Assembly (NCBI GenBank): GCA_023101725.1
Contig: JALJCO010010291.1
Span: 62,001 to 126,000, forward strand
From: Atherinomorus stipes
Taxonomy: Eukaryota; Chordata; Actinopteri; Atheriniformes; Atherinidae
Direction of reading: 5' to 3'
DNA: 64,000 bases
Part shown: positions 21,884 to 34,095 of the stretch, one piece after another
Layout: each line of letters begins with the position of its first letter
How positions within the stretch are numbered: the first letter of the stretch is position 1
Position numbers and translations under genes: made by a program
Notes under the pieces: model-generated
Seen by the model: the letters and a program-made list of their open reading frames with translations, nothing else
The model's database searches: none
Told to the model about the DNA's origin: nothing

Positions 21884-23388
21884 CATGAAAGTGTCTGAGA
21901 CCTGTAGAAAACAACATAGCGCTCATGTTCAGACTAAAGCAGAGGGTTTATTCACTCCAGTCATAATGAAACAAAAGTAGATGACACGCACATATTCACA
22001 TCGGTTATGGAACTAAGGAGAGAAACTAACTAAATAACCAACTAAAACAATCATTTATTATTGCAAGCAGGGGTTTGTGGAAGATCTGTACATATTTTTT
22101 ATCTCGTCTTGATTCCTGAAGAGATTCATTGTATTGTATTTTTGATGCATATATTTATGAGCAACGCTGATAACTCCTTAATTCCTTTTTGTGTAAAAAG
22201 TTAGAAACTATTTTAAGACATTGACGACTTACCTGGAAGCTCAGTGTGTTTTTTTAGATGACTCTAGCGTGTCTGACTGCACACCAGTTCCTCCTCGTCC
22301 CATCACCTGGCCGGGCTGCTGCAGTGCAACTCCTAAACATCACAATCATTGTTTCCTGCAAGAAGCTAAACTCAACTCTGCTTTGCTTTTACAGAAAAAT
22401 GCTATTTGCAATAATACTTGAGTTATGCCGAGGCTCCATTTGTTTAAGTCAGGCTTTTCTTCACAAATCATAAAGTTAAATGTGAGATATTTGTGTGTAG
22501 CCAGTTACATATGAAGACTTTAAATGGTAAGAAAATTTGCTGGACACCTCATTTAGAGGCTAAAGTCGATGATCAAAGGAAAAACTTGTCCTTTATTTGG
22601 TTCGAGGTGAGCGAGGATGTGGTCTGGCTCTAATACAGTAAATTCTGCTAAAATTGACCCTTCGCCAGCCCCGCACTAGAACCATCTCCACAATCATACG
22701 TTAGCAACAGTAACTAAGGAAAGGACTTTCTGGTAAACTTCACTTCCACAGACGAGATTTTCAAGTCTGGTGACAGAAATCCAGAACGTTTACGTGATGT
22801 TGTATTTTTTGCCTTCTTAAAACCACCCAAAAAACACAAGTGGAGAGATGTGGAATATGAGTTAAGCAGCATGAAAGATTGATTAAAGGCGTTATAGAAG
22901 ATGTTTTGGCATTTCAGAAAGCAGAGACTGTTAGCGAGTTTTTGAATAACACTCACGTGCAAGACCAACCTGTTAGATTCACAGCTCCCTCCTTCGGCCA
23001 CAGAATAACGTCCACGAGTCACTGCGGTGTTTAGCAGACAGCAGCTACAGATTCTCCATCATGTCACAAACGCAAGTAAACGGAATCCGTCATCTGAACG
23101 TCGCTAACTGCTAGCAGAATGACGTTAGCTACCTGCTGTAAACGTCAGGCGAGTGCGCACAGCTTCTGGGTTGCAGTATTGCTCTCGCCAATCAATCATT
23201 CTCATTGATCAGTCTCGCATAATACCCGTTGAATTGACCGTCAATCATTCTTACTACGGTACTAAAAGTGATTGACGAGCCAATAGACATGAGAAAGTTA
23301 AGGAATGCAGAGATGATTGGAGGATGTTTTCTCAGCCCCATTACTTTCACAGATGATGTGTAATATTTTTATATTTAAAGCTTTTAAT
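21884..23388. other. Intergenic, no gene recognised
   Basis: A 102-codon minus-strand frame (22,714-23,022) has no motifs that I recognise. The stretch is probably repeat-derived but I found no ends. Confidence 0.35.
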
Positions 23389-23776
23389 TAGGGGATGTAA
23401 CGATATGAAAACTTCATATCATGGTAATTGTGACCAAGATGATCACGGTTATCATTTTTATTCACGCTATTATAGAAATACCCCCCAGCATCTTTAAAAA
23501 CATCCAACATGGGTTTAAATGTCTATTTTGTTTTTAAGGGGGGAAAAATCTCCAGAGAACTGTCCAGATGGGCGCCTTTGTTGCATTCCAGCATGTTTTC
23601 ATAAATGAAACATTGAAAACTGCGACTGCTGCTGCTTTTCCAGCAAATGAGCAGCAAGTTTTCAAAGTGCGGTAATCAGTCACGGTTATAACGATAATTA
23701 AAATTTGAAACGGTATTACTAATCGTTGGTAATTTTATTACAGTTAACCATTTTGCCAGTAATCATTACATCCCTA
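23389..23776. mobile_element. hAT MITE, TSD CTTTTAAT
   Basis: Ends TAGGGGATGTAACGAT and ATCATTACATCCCTA are inverted. A perfect CTTTTAAT lies at 23,381-23,388 and 23,777-23,784. The 388-bp interior is GATCACGGTTAT-like and noncoding. Confidence 0.93.
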
Positions 23777-24300
23777 CTTTTAATTAATCATAGCGTATGG
23801 AGTAGTGACCCTAATTTAACCAAATATTGCAAAAATTGTTGAAAGAAACATCCTCTATAGCACCTTTAAACGGTGTAAAAGACCTCACTCACAGCTGCAT
23901 GAGGCTGAACACGGAGCTGGACAAACTGTTTGTTCCAAGGTAAGACGCTAACGCCAACTAGCACAGTAGTTAGCTACAAGACAGCGGTATAATACTAAGT
24001 AAAGTCTACTTTTTTTACATGGAGTGAGGTAGCTGTGTATCGCTAGAAGCTAAGCAAATATACCAGATAAACACTAGTAAGTCACGTTGGTTTCCAAACA
24101 GAGACAAATATAATACAGTCCTCTTTGTGAGTTTCTCAGATCCAGTAACCGCCACCCTGATCAGATCCGATGTATTGATCATGATCAAACCCACAATGTG
24201 GGAACAACATCCTGATTCCCTATAACCCAATGGGAAAACATCTACCAACAGGCTAAAACACGTCAGATACCGAAAACTTTCTGGACTCATACATGACAGC

Positions 24301-25171
24301 TTAAAGGAATAGTACACCAACAGAATGATGTAGCTTTATTTTCAACTTACCCTCATGCTGAGTAAGACTCTGGAGCACTTTTTTGATATCTGAAATGCAG
24401 CCGGAGATCAGGTCAGGTTTTCATTTTCCCCCCAACTTTCATATAATGGAGTTCCACGGTGATTGAACCAAAAAGGTCCATAAAAGTCCACAAAAACTTA
24501 TCAATATTCCTCCATACTGCTCGTCCAATGTAATCCAAGTGTCCTGAGTGGATAGCGTCCATAATTTACCGGAAACCACATCATTTAGTAGATTTTTATA
24601 GCTTAAACAGTAGTACATTGCACTTTCTATTTGTGCATTCATGCAAGTTCACAACACTATGGAAGCCGTGGCGTTCAGCACTTTCTCTGCTGATAATGCA
24701 AGCGTAGAAGAAGAAATTTGCAGTTTACATCGTGCTAAGAGCGAATGAGCTACGGACAAACCGGGACAAACACAAGAGGAGTTGGGTATTGATTTAAAAT
24801 AAAGAAAGAAAGAAAAAGAGAACGCGCGGCTTCCGTAGTGTTCTGAGCTGCTAGATGTTCTGCTGTTTAAGCTATAAAAATCTACTAAATTATGTGGTTT
24901 TCAGGAAATTATGTACACTACCCACTCAGGACACTTGGATTACATTGGACAAGGAGTATGGAGGAATATTGACAAGTTTTTGTGGACTTTAATGGACCAC
25001 TTTGGTTCAGTTGCCGGTGAAGTCCATCATATGAAAGTTGGAGGAAAATAAAAACCTGTCCGATCTCCGGCTGCATTTCAGATATTGAAAAAGTACTCCA
25101 GAGTCTTGCTCAGCATGAGGGGGTGTAAAAAATTAACGCACATCATTCTGTGGGTGTACTATTCCTTTTAA
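24301..25171. mobile_element. TTAA-flanked foldback MITE, copy 1
   Basis: TTAA then AGGAATAGTACACC on the left is mirrored by GGTGTACTATTCCT and TTAA (with one extra T) on the right. The two arms are inverted repeats of about 300 bp, each containing CTGGAGCACTTTTT, TCCTCCATACTGCTCGTCCA and GAGTGTCCTGAGTG-type words or their complements. TTAA targets suggest a piggyBac-type origin. No coding capacity. Confidence 0.8.
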
Positions 25172-26540
25172 ATAAAACAACATGTTGATGTACTCAAGAA
25201 CATTGTTGTTCCTTTATACTGTTTTTCTGGACATGAATCATTAAGTCGTGCGGTTGCTGAGTCTTTCTGTATGAACGCTGAGCCTTCGCTTCGATTTTAT
25301 TATCTTCTTCGTCAACATTACTCCACCAACAAATAATGTATTCCTCAAATGCACATTGCAGTCCTCTCTTTCTAGCTCCCTTTGAGATTTCCCAACTATT
25401 ACTCCTGAAATTTAACACAAATTCCTTCAGAATATGTTCACTGAAATTGCTGAGCAATCCATGTTTATGCAGGCAGAAATTAGCTAAAAGAGAAAGCTTG
25501 TCAGACTTAGCAACTATAACCGGGGGGGACTTAGCGAAGGGTCAATTCTGGTATTTCAGCCACACAAATGAATCTTTAGAGAGCTTTGCACACCTGAGGG
25601 AGTCTGGATGCATCTGTTGAAGCTCCAAACTGACAATTACTAGACTGAATGTCCAAACAAGCCCTTTCTATGAAAAGCAGAGCTGGAGGAGTTTACTGGC
25701 AGAGAACCTGTATCATAGCATGTGTTACATGGCAGGCGGGGACCACATCCATTCCTGCTTTCTCTTAGTTTTAGTTTAATTGACAATAATTTGAACTATT
25801 AGCCTCTTTTTTAGCTTTTCATGTCTGCTGTGAGAGATTTTACGCCGCAAGCCTCAGAAGGAAACTGACTCACAGATAACTTCTTTCCTCACTGACGTCA
25901 TTAACTCTATTTATTCAGTTTCTTCTCTTTTTCTTGCCTTGAGTTTTAGTCATTTCTTATGGCCAAATGAAGTGTGATGATGAAATGTTTAATAAAAGCT
26001 GTGACTCCTGAGTGGTGTGTTTGTGTCTGAATTTGTGAACGAATGCTGAGCCGGTCAGATAAAAACAGGAGGTTTAGTTCAAACAACTTTATTTATCCGT
26101 TTTGTTTCTCTCACAGGCTTTTTCCCCGAAATCTGAATGAATCCTCAGCAAGCCAGAGAATAAAATGCTTGTGACTTTATTCGCCATGCAGCATAATCAG
26201 GATTAACCAATCAGGACAGGATATAATCCATGTGTTCCAGTTGGCAGGAGTTGAGGGTACCTCGATACCCAGAACTCGCCCCTCTAAATGAGACTCCCTC
26301 CTTATATACTCTAAGCCCCCTCCAACTAGGCCTAGTAAAAACCACGTTCCCTTATGGTCTGGTATGATTCTAAGCATATGTGTAATGAAAAAATTCTGCT
26401 AAATTGCACCTGCAACCCGTCACACAAGACTTTTCTGCCCAGTTCTGTCGAACGATGCAGGTGTGACTGGTGCACCACACACGGCAACACCTCCTCTGTG
26501 TCTAAAAGGGATACAACACCCACAGTGCCTTCATTTTCTT
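25172..26540. other. Intergenic, no gene recognised
   Basis: Short frames only. AATAAA at 25,991 followed by TGTGTTTGTGTCTG looks like a functional cleavage region and may be the distal 3' end of the MISP/AKAP2-like transcript. Confidence 0.35.
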
Positions 26541-26559
26541 GAGTTCACCAGTGCTCGAA

Positions 26560-26700
26560 ACAAAAAGGTCCATAAAAGTCCACAAAAACTTGTCAATATT
26601 CCTCCATACTGCTCGTCCAATGTAATCCAAGTGTCCTGAGCTGGTATCGTCCAGAATTTACTCGAAACAACATCATTTAGTAGATTTTTATAGACTGATC
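26560..26700. mobile_element. Solo arm fragment of the TTAA foldback MITE
   Basis: AAAAAGGTCCATAAAAGTCC through TTTAGTAGATTTTTATAG matches part of the left arm of copy 1. The second arm and both ends are absent. Confidence 0.75.
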
Positions 26701-27735
26701 CGGCCAATGGCTGCCAGTAGACCGTCCGCCATTGCAACGGTGGCGTTTCTGTACATGTGTAATCGGACACAGATGAGAATCAGACTTTTTTCTGAACAAT
26801 ATGAAGGAAATCTGGAAGGACGTCACATTCCTGGTTGTTGGAACATCAGAGGAAAACTTAAATGTGGTAAAATGTAAATAAGAAGATCACGGACATTTAT
26901 TTCATGAAGATTTCTGCCGTCTGTGACTAAAATGGACGGTGCTGCTCAGTCCACTGATGTCAGTGTGTTCGTATCAGGGAGGAATATCGGCCAATCAGAG
27001 CAGAGGAGGAATAACTTGCTGCCACGGTGGAGAAAACACTGGATTTAATCCCCAACATCAAAAACACGGTAAATTATGATGAATACTCGTTAATCTGACA
27101 CTTTATTTCATGTATCTATGCTTCCGAAAATGACGCACCGCATAACGTTATCATGCTAGCTAATGCTAACAGAGACAGCTGTGGTGTTGCTGGGAGTTAA
27201 TGACTAATCTGGGAGATATTGTGAAATATCAGGTTATTTTCTCTGATCAGGGCCCTAGGCAATGATCAGGGCTGGGACCGGAAAATAAAACCAGTTCAGT
27301 CAGAAACACAAACGGATCAGGAAGACGGTGTCCTGCAGCCTTTAGTTTAATTTAGTTGACATGTGAAGGCTACGTGGTCTGTACAGTCCTTAAACAATAC
27401 CAAAAGCCAAATATGTGATAAAATAGAAACGTAACCACCTTTGTAAGGGTTTAGTTTTTTTAACATTTTAATAAGTAATCACGAGATGTGTGTGTTACTC
27501 CAGTGTGGCTTGTCATTAAAGCCAGTTTCTGGAGATGAATAATAGTTTAAATCTGATGTAAAATAAATAAATGTCAGAATACTTAAAAGATCTCCGGATA
27601 ACATACCTATAAGTTATCATGACCCTAGACGAATGTCCATCGTTGTAAATCCAGACATTCACGCTGCTTTCCATGTTGGTAGATACGAGGTAATTGAGAC
27701 TAGTCCCCACCTTAATGGCATCGCCATAAGATCAG
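26700..27735. other. Intergenic, nothing identified
   Basis: No terminal repeats, exons or tandem repeats seen. Confidence 0.4.
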
Positions 27736-27736
27736 G

Positions 27737-28200
27737 GCCGTTTCAACAAAGCAAGCAAACCAAGCCATTGCCTAGGGCCCCAAGATACCATGGGGGTGCA
27801 CCCCCACGCTTTAACCGAGCAGCACTCAAGCATTTACAGCGACCCCAAGCTGCTTCTAAACCACTTTTCTTTCTTATTTTAGACTCTAGCTACACTATAC
27901 TGTTGGAATTTTTAAGATCGGACATGCAGAAGTTGAAAATCCCACTTCAAGTCCATTTTGCTTGGGGCCCCATAAATTCTGCGACTATTGGTTGCGCACT
28001 TACTAGCAAATGGATGTGAACCAAGAACACAGCGGGTGTTTTGAACGTGCATCATGTCAGATTCGGTAAAGAAACGCAAGGAAACATTACTAGAGGGAAA
28101 GAGGAAAAGAAAGAGAGGAAGCGACAGAACAAGAGTCAAGATAAGACTGGCTGGAGTGAATCACAGTACAGGAACAATGAAGATGGATGCTTTAGTTTAG
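27737..28200 (+). mobile_element. hAT-like relic with Lys/Arg-rich N-terminal coding piece
   Basis: GGGCCGTTTCAACAAAG and CTAGGGCCCCAAG begin it, and CTTGGGGCCCCATAAA recurs in it. A Met at 28,054 opens MSDSVKKRKETLLEGKRKRK, similar to the short basic N-termini of hAT/ZMYM-type transposases. The frame soon stops. Ends and target duplication not found. Confidence 0.4.
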
Positions 28201-28398
28201 TCGTTGATAGAGGGCTGTCACTGAGAAAACTGCTAAAAGCTCCATTGTGTGTCTTTAAGAGGCCTTTTAGGACACCCCTACCCCTGTGTCCCAAAAGGAT
28301 TGACACACCTCTATCTCAACACGTGAACACGCAAAATGGAGAGAATCGGCTAAGAGGGACGACCAAAATTGGGCCTTATACTTACTGTTGATCCTGGT

Positions 28399-28454
28399 TT
28401 ATTCACGAGGGTTGATCAGGCGCTGCAGGTCTTGTAGGTGCTGGGAGATGCTGC
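28399..28454 (-). CDS. plvap: plvap exon 5 (C-terminus)
   Basis: After TTCAACCAACAG it reads SISQHLQDLQRLINPRE and TAA. The HLQDLQRLINP end is the conserved C-terminus of fish plvap. The stop lies inside AATAAA (GAATAAACC), so the first polyadenylation hexamer overlaps the stop codon; a later site is probably used. Confidence 0.88.
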
Positions 28455-28499
28455 CTGTTGGTTGAACACAGGAATAAAAATGGTTATCCCATCAGGGTA

Positions 28500-28880
28500 A
28501 TTAGTCAGACCAACCTCATGTAACATTAAACGACCGAAGCATGTCAGGATTATGACTGAATGATACAATCGTATCTATTAACAATCAGTCTAGTGTAGGA
28601 ATTACACTCATTTGATCAAAGAACCTGTATCAGTTTTTGTTTAAATGTCTGATTTGATCCAAAGGGATGGTTGCTTATTTTCTAGATAACACTCAGGGCC
28701 CACAAATCCTGAATGGATCCTGTTCAAGAACCAGAGACCAATTGGGTGAATTTGGCGCTTTAAGGTCTTAAAACTCAGCATAAGAAAGGAAAACTATCTG
28801 GATGGAAGAAGAATCAAGAGAAATGACCAAACTTTATGGTAAAATGTATCAGAATGAGAATGATGAAACACAGATGTACA
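28500..28880. other. plvap last intron, nothing specific
   Basis: No repeat ends or extra exons seen. Confidence 0.4.
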
Positions 28881-28910
28881 GCTTCAACTACAGCGTGCAT
28901 GCTTTCTGAC

Positions 28911-29537
28911 CTGGGCCGCCTTCGTATCCGCTGGTCCGCCCACCACCAAAGGAAGATCCAGTGCCTCCATAACTGGTCCCACTTGATGTCTTCCGTGGTG
29001 TGCTTCCTGTCTTACTTTGCCCTGAGTTACTGTTCCCTGTCCCAAACCAAGAAAATCCAGAGCTGGTTGACCCACTTTTACTCGTTGACCCACTTCGATG
29101 TACTTGACCCACTTGAGAACCAGTTATTTGAACCAGTTCCACCAGAACTAAGACTTGAACCTGACCCTGTGATCCAAAGCTTGAGAAAGCTCCCCAGTTG
29201 ATCCTTGTTTATTCAATCCTGACCCAGTATTGCTAAGACTTGACCCACCTGACCCTGAGGATGGGAAAAATGAACCTAATGAACCAGTTCTAGTTGACCC
29301 TGGCTTATTGAGTCCAGATCCAGTATTGCTTAGGCCTGAGTTTGACCCAGAGGACGGGAATGAGGAACTTGATGAGCCTGTTCTAGTTGATCCTTGATTA
29401 TTGAGTGATGAGCCTAAGCCTAACCCTGTCCTACCTAGCTGACCATAACTATTAGAGCTGGATGATGAAGAGCTGGATCCACCACCCAATGAGTTCCACC
29501 CAGGATTGGTGTTTGGCTGGAAGCCCAGACCTCCTGG
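28911..29537 (-). pseudogene. plvap: plvap exon 4 (Ser/Gly-rich tail) with two frame breaks
   Basis: The exon starts after GTATCTCAG as PGGLGFQPNTNPGWNSLGGG and continues as a Ser/Gly/Asn tail with repeated SSLSNTGSGLNKQGSTR-type units. Near 29,195 (a GGGG run) the tail composition jumps to a second frame, and near 29,100 to a third, which alone stays open to the CCCAG/GTCAGA donor. The length is 627 nt, where 3n+1 is required; removing two single bases would give 625 and restore phase. In the first frame the protein would stop at 29,148 without the final motif. Confidence 0.8.
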
Positions 29538-31303
29538 CTGAGATACAAAGAAAACACTGTCAAAGAGGGATAAACTAAATCAGAATAAATCATTTTTCTG
29601 AATTAAAAACAAGTCACATGAATTAATATGATGCAGAAATACATCTGTAAGCTACAAACACTTCCTGGTTTCAGACCGTGACTCCTCAAAGATCCTACAT
29701 TCTTGGTTCTAACATTGTTATTACATAACAGCAGAAGTATAAGAGACAGAAATGTTGGCCAAGTTTCACCCCTCTGCCCTTCTTTCTCTCTTCTAGCCGC
29801 CGTTTCCGTCTCTTTTGTGCTCTGCTCTTAAATTTGGATCATTTCCAATAAACAACTTTGATCACAAGCATCTTATATAAAACTGAAGGTTCTGAAACAT
29901 AGTGATATGGGCCTCATGGTGTTTATGTGGTCTATATATGTCAGGGTGCATAAACAGGTATGACCCCTGCCTCTGCACAGTTTTACTGGAGACAAAAATA
30001 AAATCTGATCTTCCTGCACAAACATTTGCAGAACATTAAAGGAATAGTACACCCACAGAATGATGTAACTTTGTTTTCCACTTACCTTCATGGTGAGCAA
30101 GACTCTGGAGCACTTTTTTTTAATATTTCAAATGCAGCCGGAGATCAGGACGATTTCTCGTTTTCCCCCAACTTTCATATAATGGAGTTCGATTGAGCCC
30201 GAGCCAACAAGGTCCTTAGAAGTCCACAAAAACTGGTCAACGTTCCTCCATACTGCTCGTCCAATGTAATCCAAGTGTCCTGAGTGAGTAGCGTCCAGAA
30301 TTTACTCGAAATGACGTCATTTATTATATTTTTAGAGCCTAAAAGAAGTATTGTTTACTTCCATGAAGCGCGCGCACATGCGCGGTCACAGAACTATGGA
30401 AGCCTCGGCGTTCAGAGCCTACTCTGCCGTTAATACAAGCATAGAAGAAGAAATTCACTGTTTACATTGTATTAACAGCGACAGAGCTGCTGACGAACCA
30501 GGACAAAGACTAGAGGGGTTGGATATTGATTTAAAGTTGTACTTCCGTGGTCATTTCATTAATATTTCTGTGTTCTCCATTATTATTGAATGCAGTTCTG
30601 CATCGTTTCTGCTTAAAAAAAAACCTTCTGGTATCTTTGTTTCCAGCTGTATTTGTATACTAGAAGAGAGGCTTGTGGTCCAACGGCAGGCTTTTCCGGG
30701 TCCTTCTCATGAATTTCCGTCTGATTGGCTGCCTCCCATCAGTGTATGAAGGAAGCTCCCGCCCTCCTCCGCTATTATTTCGCTACAGACAGGAAATAGA
30801 GCCGACAAACAAGTTTGTTCCATCATGCTAACAAACAGTTAGCTAATTAGCTTCTCAACTCCGAAGCTACAGTCGTGCCGTCTTTACTTCTAGTGTGTAG
30901 TGGAGGGTTACCTGCCTTCCAATGGACAGATAGAAACCCCACGTGGGATACGCTATTTGCAATGTGACGTAGAAGTGCAAGGCTGTTCCCGATTCGCTCT
31001 TTTCTTCGTATTGTTTCTGTGATGAGAAAGCACAGCTGACTGGGGGGAACGCAACGCTAGCAAGTCAGCATGTGTAACCCCGTGTTCACACCGGACGACT
31101 CCATTCGCGTACGCGCCTAGATTCCAACGCGCGAATGCTGGAAGTTTACTCGCTTCATTCAGGCGTTTTTTTCACGTGAATGAAGCGTATTGTACGCGCG
31201 AATGGGGCGTATTGTACGCGCGAATAAAACGCTTCATTCGCGCGTCAAGTTGAATTTTCTAGAGAAAACAGTGGTTTGTCACGTAGTCATTCAGTTCAGT
31301 CAG

Positions 31304-31636
31304 ATGAACATGGCAGATTCCGGTTATTTTGAGCGAGTTGCGGCATTCTACCTGCTCTGGAAGATGGAAAAGAGAAGACGCCGTGTTTGGACCCACCAGT
31401 TTCTCCAGAGGCGATCGGAGCTCGGTGAATTTCATCAGCTGATCCAGGAGTTACGTCTGGATGACGGCCGCTTCCAGGGGGATTTCCCAGCCCAGTTTGA
31501 TGGGCTTCTGTCGGGGAGGATGGGTGCTGCATATCCCTCCAGGATACAAACTACAGGCGCTGTATTCCGGTGTCGTGCCGGCTGCGGAGCGTCGGTCTAC
31601 CTGCCTTCGGTGAGTAAGCTAGCCGCAGCTAGCTAG
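31304..31636 (+). pseudogene. Harbinger transposase N-terminal exon remnant
   Basis: MADSGYFERVAAFYLLWKME followed by KRRRRVWTHQFLQRRSELG, EFHQLIQELRLDDGRF and FDGLLSGRM is the N-terminal helical region of HARBI1-like nucleases. The DDE catalytic part is missing; the rest of the element is noncoding. Either a first exon whose partner was deleted or a truncated copy. Confidence 0.7.
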
Positions 31637-32340
31637 CGCTTCCACCAAAATGTCCATCAACTTCCAGAAAAAAAACGTGTTTTCGCTAGCTATTGTAGCT
31701 CAGTTTAACGAGTCTCTGCCGTCTCCTCGCCTCCACCTCTCAACATTTGACCAGCTGATTAAATGCAACTCGTAACTGTCCGCTTTCCTGCTGCTTTCAA
31801 CCGGTTCACAACCACAACACACACAACGTGTGTTTGTTTACGTCTGCTGAAGCTGAACTCCTGGTACTGCAGCGTCATCTTCTGACCAAACTGAATACTA
31901 CACCAGTCTGACTACAAATTCATATTGAATTATATTAACGTTTTATAACAAACAACCTCAATTTATTTATGTAGCAAGGACAGAGCTGCGTATTCCTCCA
32001 GGAGTGTCGCGTTGTGACGTTTCACCCCGTCAAACACCGGCTGCAGAGATCTGCAGCTTTTGGTTAATGAGGTTTTGTTTGACCAGGTTTATAGACCTAA
32101 ATTTATGGTATTACACTACTTTTGTGTGCAGCACTTTGTGATTTTATCTTTGAAAAGCGCTTTTTCCTCCTTTACTATTGAAGAGAGCAGCGAGCTGCAG
32201 AGCGTCGGTCCGTTCACATCACGTCTCATTCATTTTCAATGACGGGGCTCGTTTATTCGCGCGTCAAAAAACGCTCGAGTTCAATTTTTTCAACTCGAGC
32301 GAATAGGCGAAATACGCGAAATACGCGAAATACGCTCTAC

Positions 32341-32432
32341 GCGTCTTACTCGCGCGAATGAGGCGTTTTACTCGCGCGAATGAGGCGTCCTATTCGCGCG
32401 AGTAAAACGCCTCATTCGCGCGAGTAAGACGC
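32341..32432. repeat. Perfect 41-bp-arm hairpin
   Basis: Bases 32,341-32,381 and 32,392-32,432 are exact reverse complements around a 10-base loop. Each arm holds two tandem CTCGCGCGAAT-type units. Confidence 0.93.
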
Positions 32433-33024
32433 GCGTTTGGGGCTCATCGCGCCGCGAATTCGCGTCAAACGCGCCGCGCCAAGCAAAGGCGCGTCTATTC
32501 GCGCCTGTACATTGACTTAACATGTAATTCATTCGCGCGAATGATTTTATTCGCGTCCGGTGTGAACACGGGGTAAGTAAACAAGGGGAAACCCTCCGTA
32601 TTTCAGAAGGAGCAAGTTAAACGGGTTTTCAGTGGAAGGAGGCCTTTAAAACAAAGAAAGATAGATTAAGAGAACGCGCGATCTCGTCTGCCGCGCCTTC
32701 CGTAGTTTCATGAACGTACATCGGCGAGCGCGCAGGAGATGCGATGTACTTCTATTTAGGCTCTAAAAATCTACTAAATGGCGTAGTTTTGAGCAAATTA
32801 TGGACACTACCCACTCAGGACACTTGGATTACATTGGACGAGCAGTATGGAGGAATGTTGACCAGTTTTTGTGGACTTCTAAGGACCTTGTTGGCTCGGG
32901 CTCAATCGAACTCCATTATATGAAAGTTGGTTGGAAACGAGAAGTCGTCCTGATCTCCGGCTGCATTTGAAATATTAAAAAAGTGGAAAATAAAGTTAAA
33001 TCATTCTGTGGGTGAACTATTTCT

Positions 33025-33195
33025 TTAAAAAGAATCAACTTTAGCTGAACTTTTGTTGAGTTCAATCACTTCTATAAGTTAATTCTGGAAGTGACCTTCA
33101 TGTGGAGAAACACCAGTGTGACCAGTCATTTGAATGGAAACCACTTCAGAGGTTGTTAAATGTTCAACTGATTGATGGTTTCTTATCAGTCTTAC
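33025..33195. other. plvap intron 3, proximal part
   Basis: Ordinary intron DNA between the MITE and exon 3. Confidence 0.4.
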
Positions 33196-33914
33196 CTTCA
33201 ACATGCATGACATGTTGAGCTGCCTGACTTTCTCTGTGAGGTGGTCGACCTCTGTACTCTTGTACTTGACAGTTTTCAGCAGGACCTCTTTGTCTCCGTT
33301 GAGTCTCATCTTGTCCATGAGGAGCTGCTCCTTCTCCTTGTCATATTTCTCCTGAAGCTTATTCATGCTCTGTCGGTGCTGCGCCACCATAGCCGTGCGA
33401 TTCTGGCTGCACCAGCGGTAGTCCTCATTCAGTCGCCAGTTTTCTGCCTTCAAGTGGTTGTTGTCGAAGTAGACGGATGACATCTGCTCTCCAACGGTGT
33501 CCAGGTAACGCTGGAGCTTGTCCTCCACCTCTCGGGACAGGCTGGTGCAGTTGGTGTGGATCTGCTCCAGGTGTTCCCTCTGCTTTGGACAGGTGAGCTG
33601 AAAGGCAATGTGTCTGGGGAAGAGAGACTCGATCTTCTCCATGAGAGCTCTAGACACGTCTCTGACATTGCCAAAGGCCATGGACATCTCTGCTTTTGAA
33701 TTGTTCTTGTGTTCCTCCAGCTCCTTTTCTTGGGTGGATTTGTCTCTCCTCAGCGTGGGCTCCAGGTTGAGATTGTCCCTCTCTTTGACAATCTGCTCCA
33801 TTTCCATCCTCATCCTCTGTGTGGTTTGGGTGAAATTGGACTCCAGAAGGTCATACCTGGCTTTCAGCTGCTTAAGCAGTGGTCCACAGTTACAGCTGAC
33901 AGGAGGTACTGGTG
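33196..33914 (-). CDS. plvap: plvap exon 3 (main ectodomain coiled-coil)
   Basis: The acceptor CCTTTCAG (at 33,915) precedes PVPPVSCNCGPLLKQLKARY, and the exon ends SCMLK before GTAAGA. The 239 codons hold NFTQTTQRM, FQLTCPKQREHLEQIHTNCT, SLSREVEDKLQRYL and LNEDYRWCSQNRTAMV, blocks I know from fish PLVAP. Several NxT sites and regularly spaced Cys fit a disulphide-linked extracellular dimer. The frame is intact throughout, in contrast to exons 1 and 4. Confidence 0.92.
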
Positions 33915-34046
33915 CTGAAAGGATGTGGAAGTAGCAAAGACTGATAAACGGCAGCCATTTCAAGTGCATTTGAAAAGAACAAAATATCATGCAAATGTGT
34001 CATTCTTATATTTATGGTGTTTTTCTAAAGAAATATGCTTACGTAC

Positions 34047-34095
34047 GAGAGCAACTCCCACATCTGAGCTTTAAACTCATCGTTTCCAGGTTGCA
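34047..34095 (-). CDS. plvap: plvap exon 2 (49-nt micro-exon)
   Basis: It lies between acceptor CAGCAACAG and donor GTACGT, entering in phase 0 and leaving one base. It reads CNLETMSLKLRCGSCS, with three Cys, and is exactly what is needed to join exon 1 (phase 0) with exon 3 (needs one base). It was found by the phase requirement and by matching the Cys-rich linker of fish plvap; it is too short to appear as an ORF. Confidence 0.75.

Larger units (their letters stand above)
31078..32573 (+). mobile_element. PIF/Harbinger element, TSD TAA
   Basis: Ends CCCCGTGTTCACACCGGACG and its reverse complement at the right are flanked by TAA (31,075-31,077 and 32,574-32,576), the 3-bp TWA target of Harbinger elements. 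The element is unusually CpG-rich, dominated by CGCGCGAAT/ATTCGCGCG words near both ends. Confidence 0.93.
30040..33024. mobile_element. TTAA-flanked foldback MITE, copy 2, carrying a Harbinger element
   Basis: AGGAATAGTACACCC after TTAA (30,036-30,039) is mirrored by GTGAACTATTTCT before TTAA (33,025-33,028), giving a perfect TTAA duplication. Left arm about 30,040-30,470 and right arm about 32,600-33,024. The PIF/Harbinger element at 31,078-32,573 inflates it from under 1.5 kb. It sits in the intron between plvap exons 3 and 4. Confidence 0.85.

Noticed and set aside
32635..33020. Independent MITE separate from the one at 30.0 kb
   Set aside because: It pairs with 30,040-30,470 as the opposite arm, with matching TTAA flanks, so both belong to one element.
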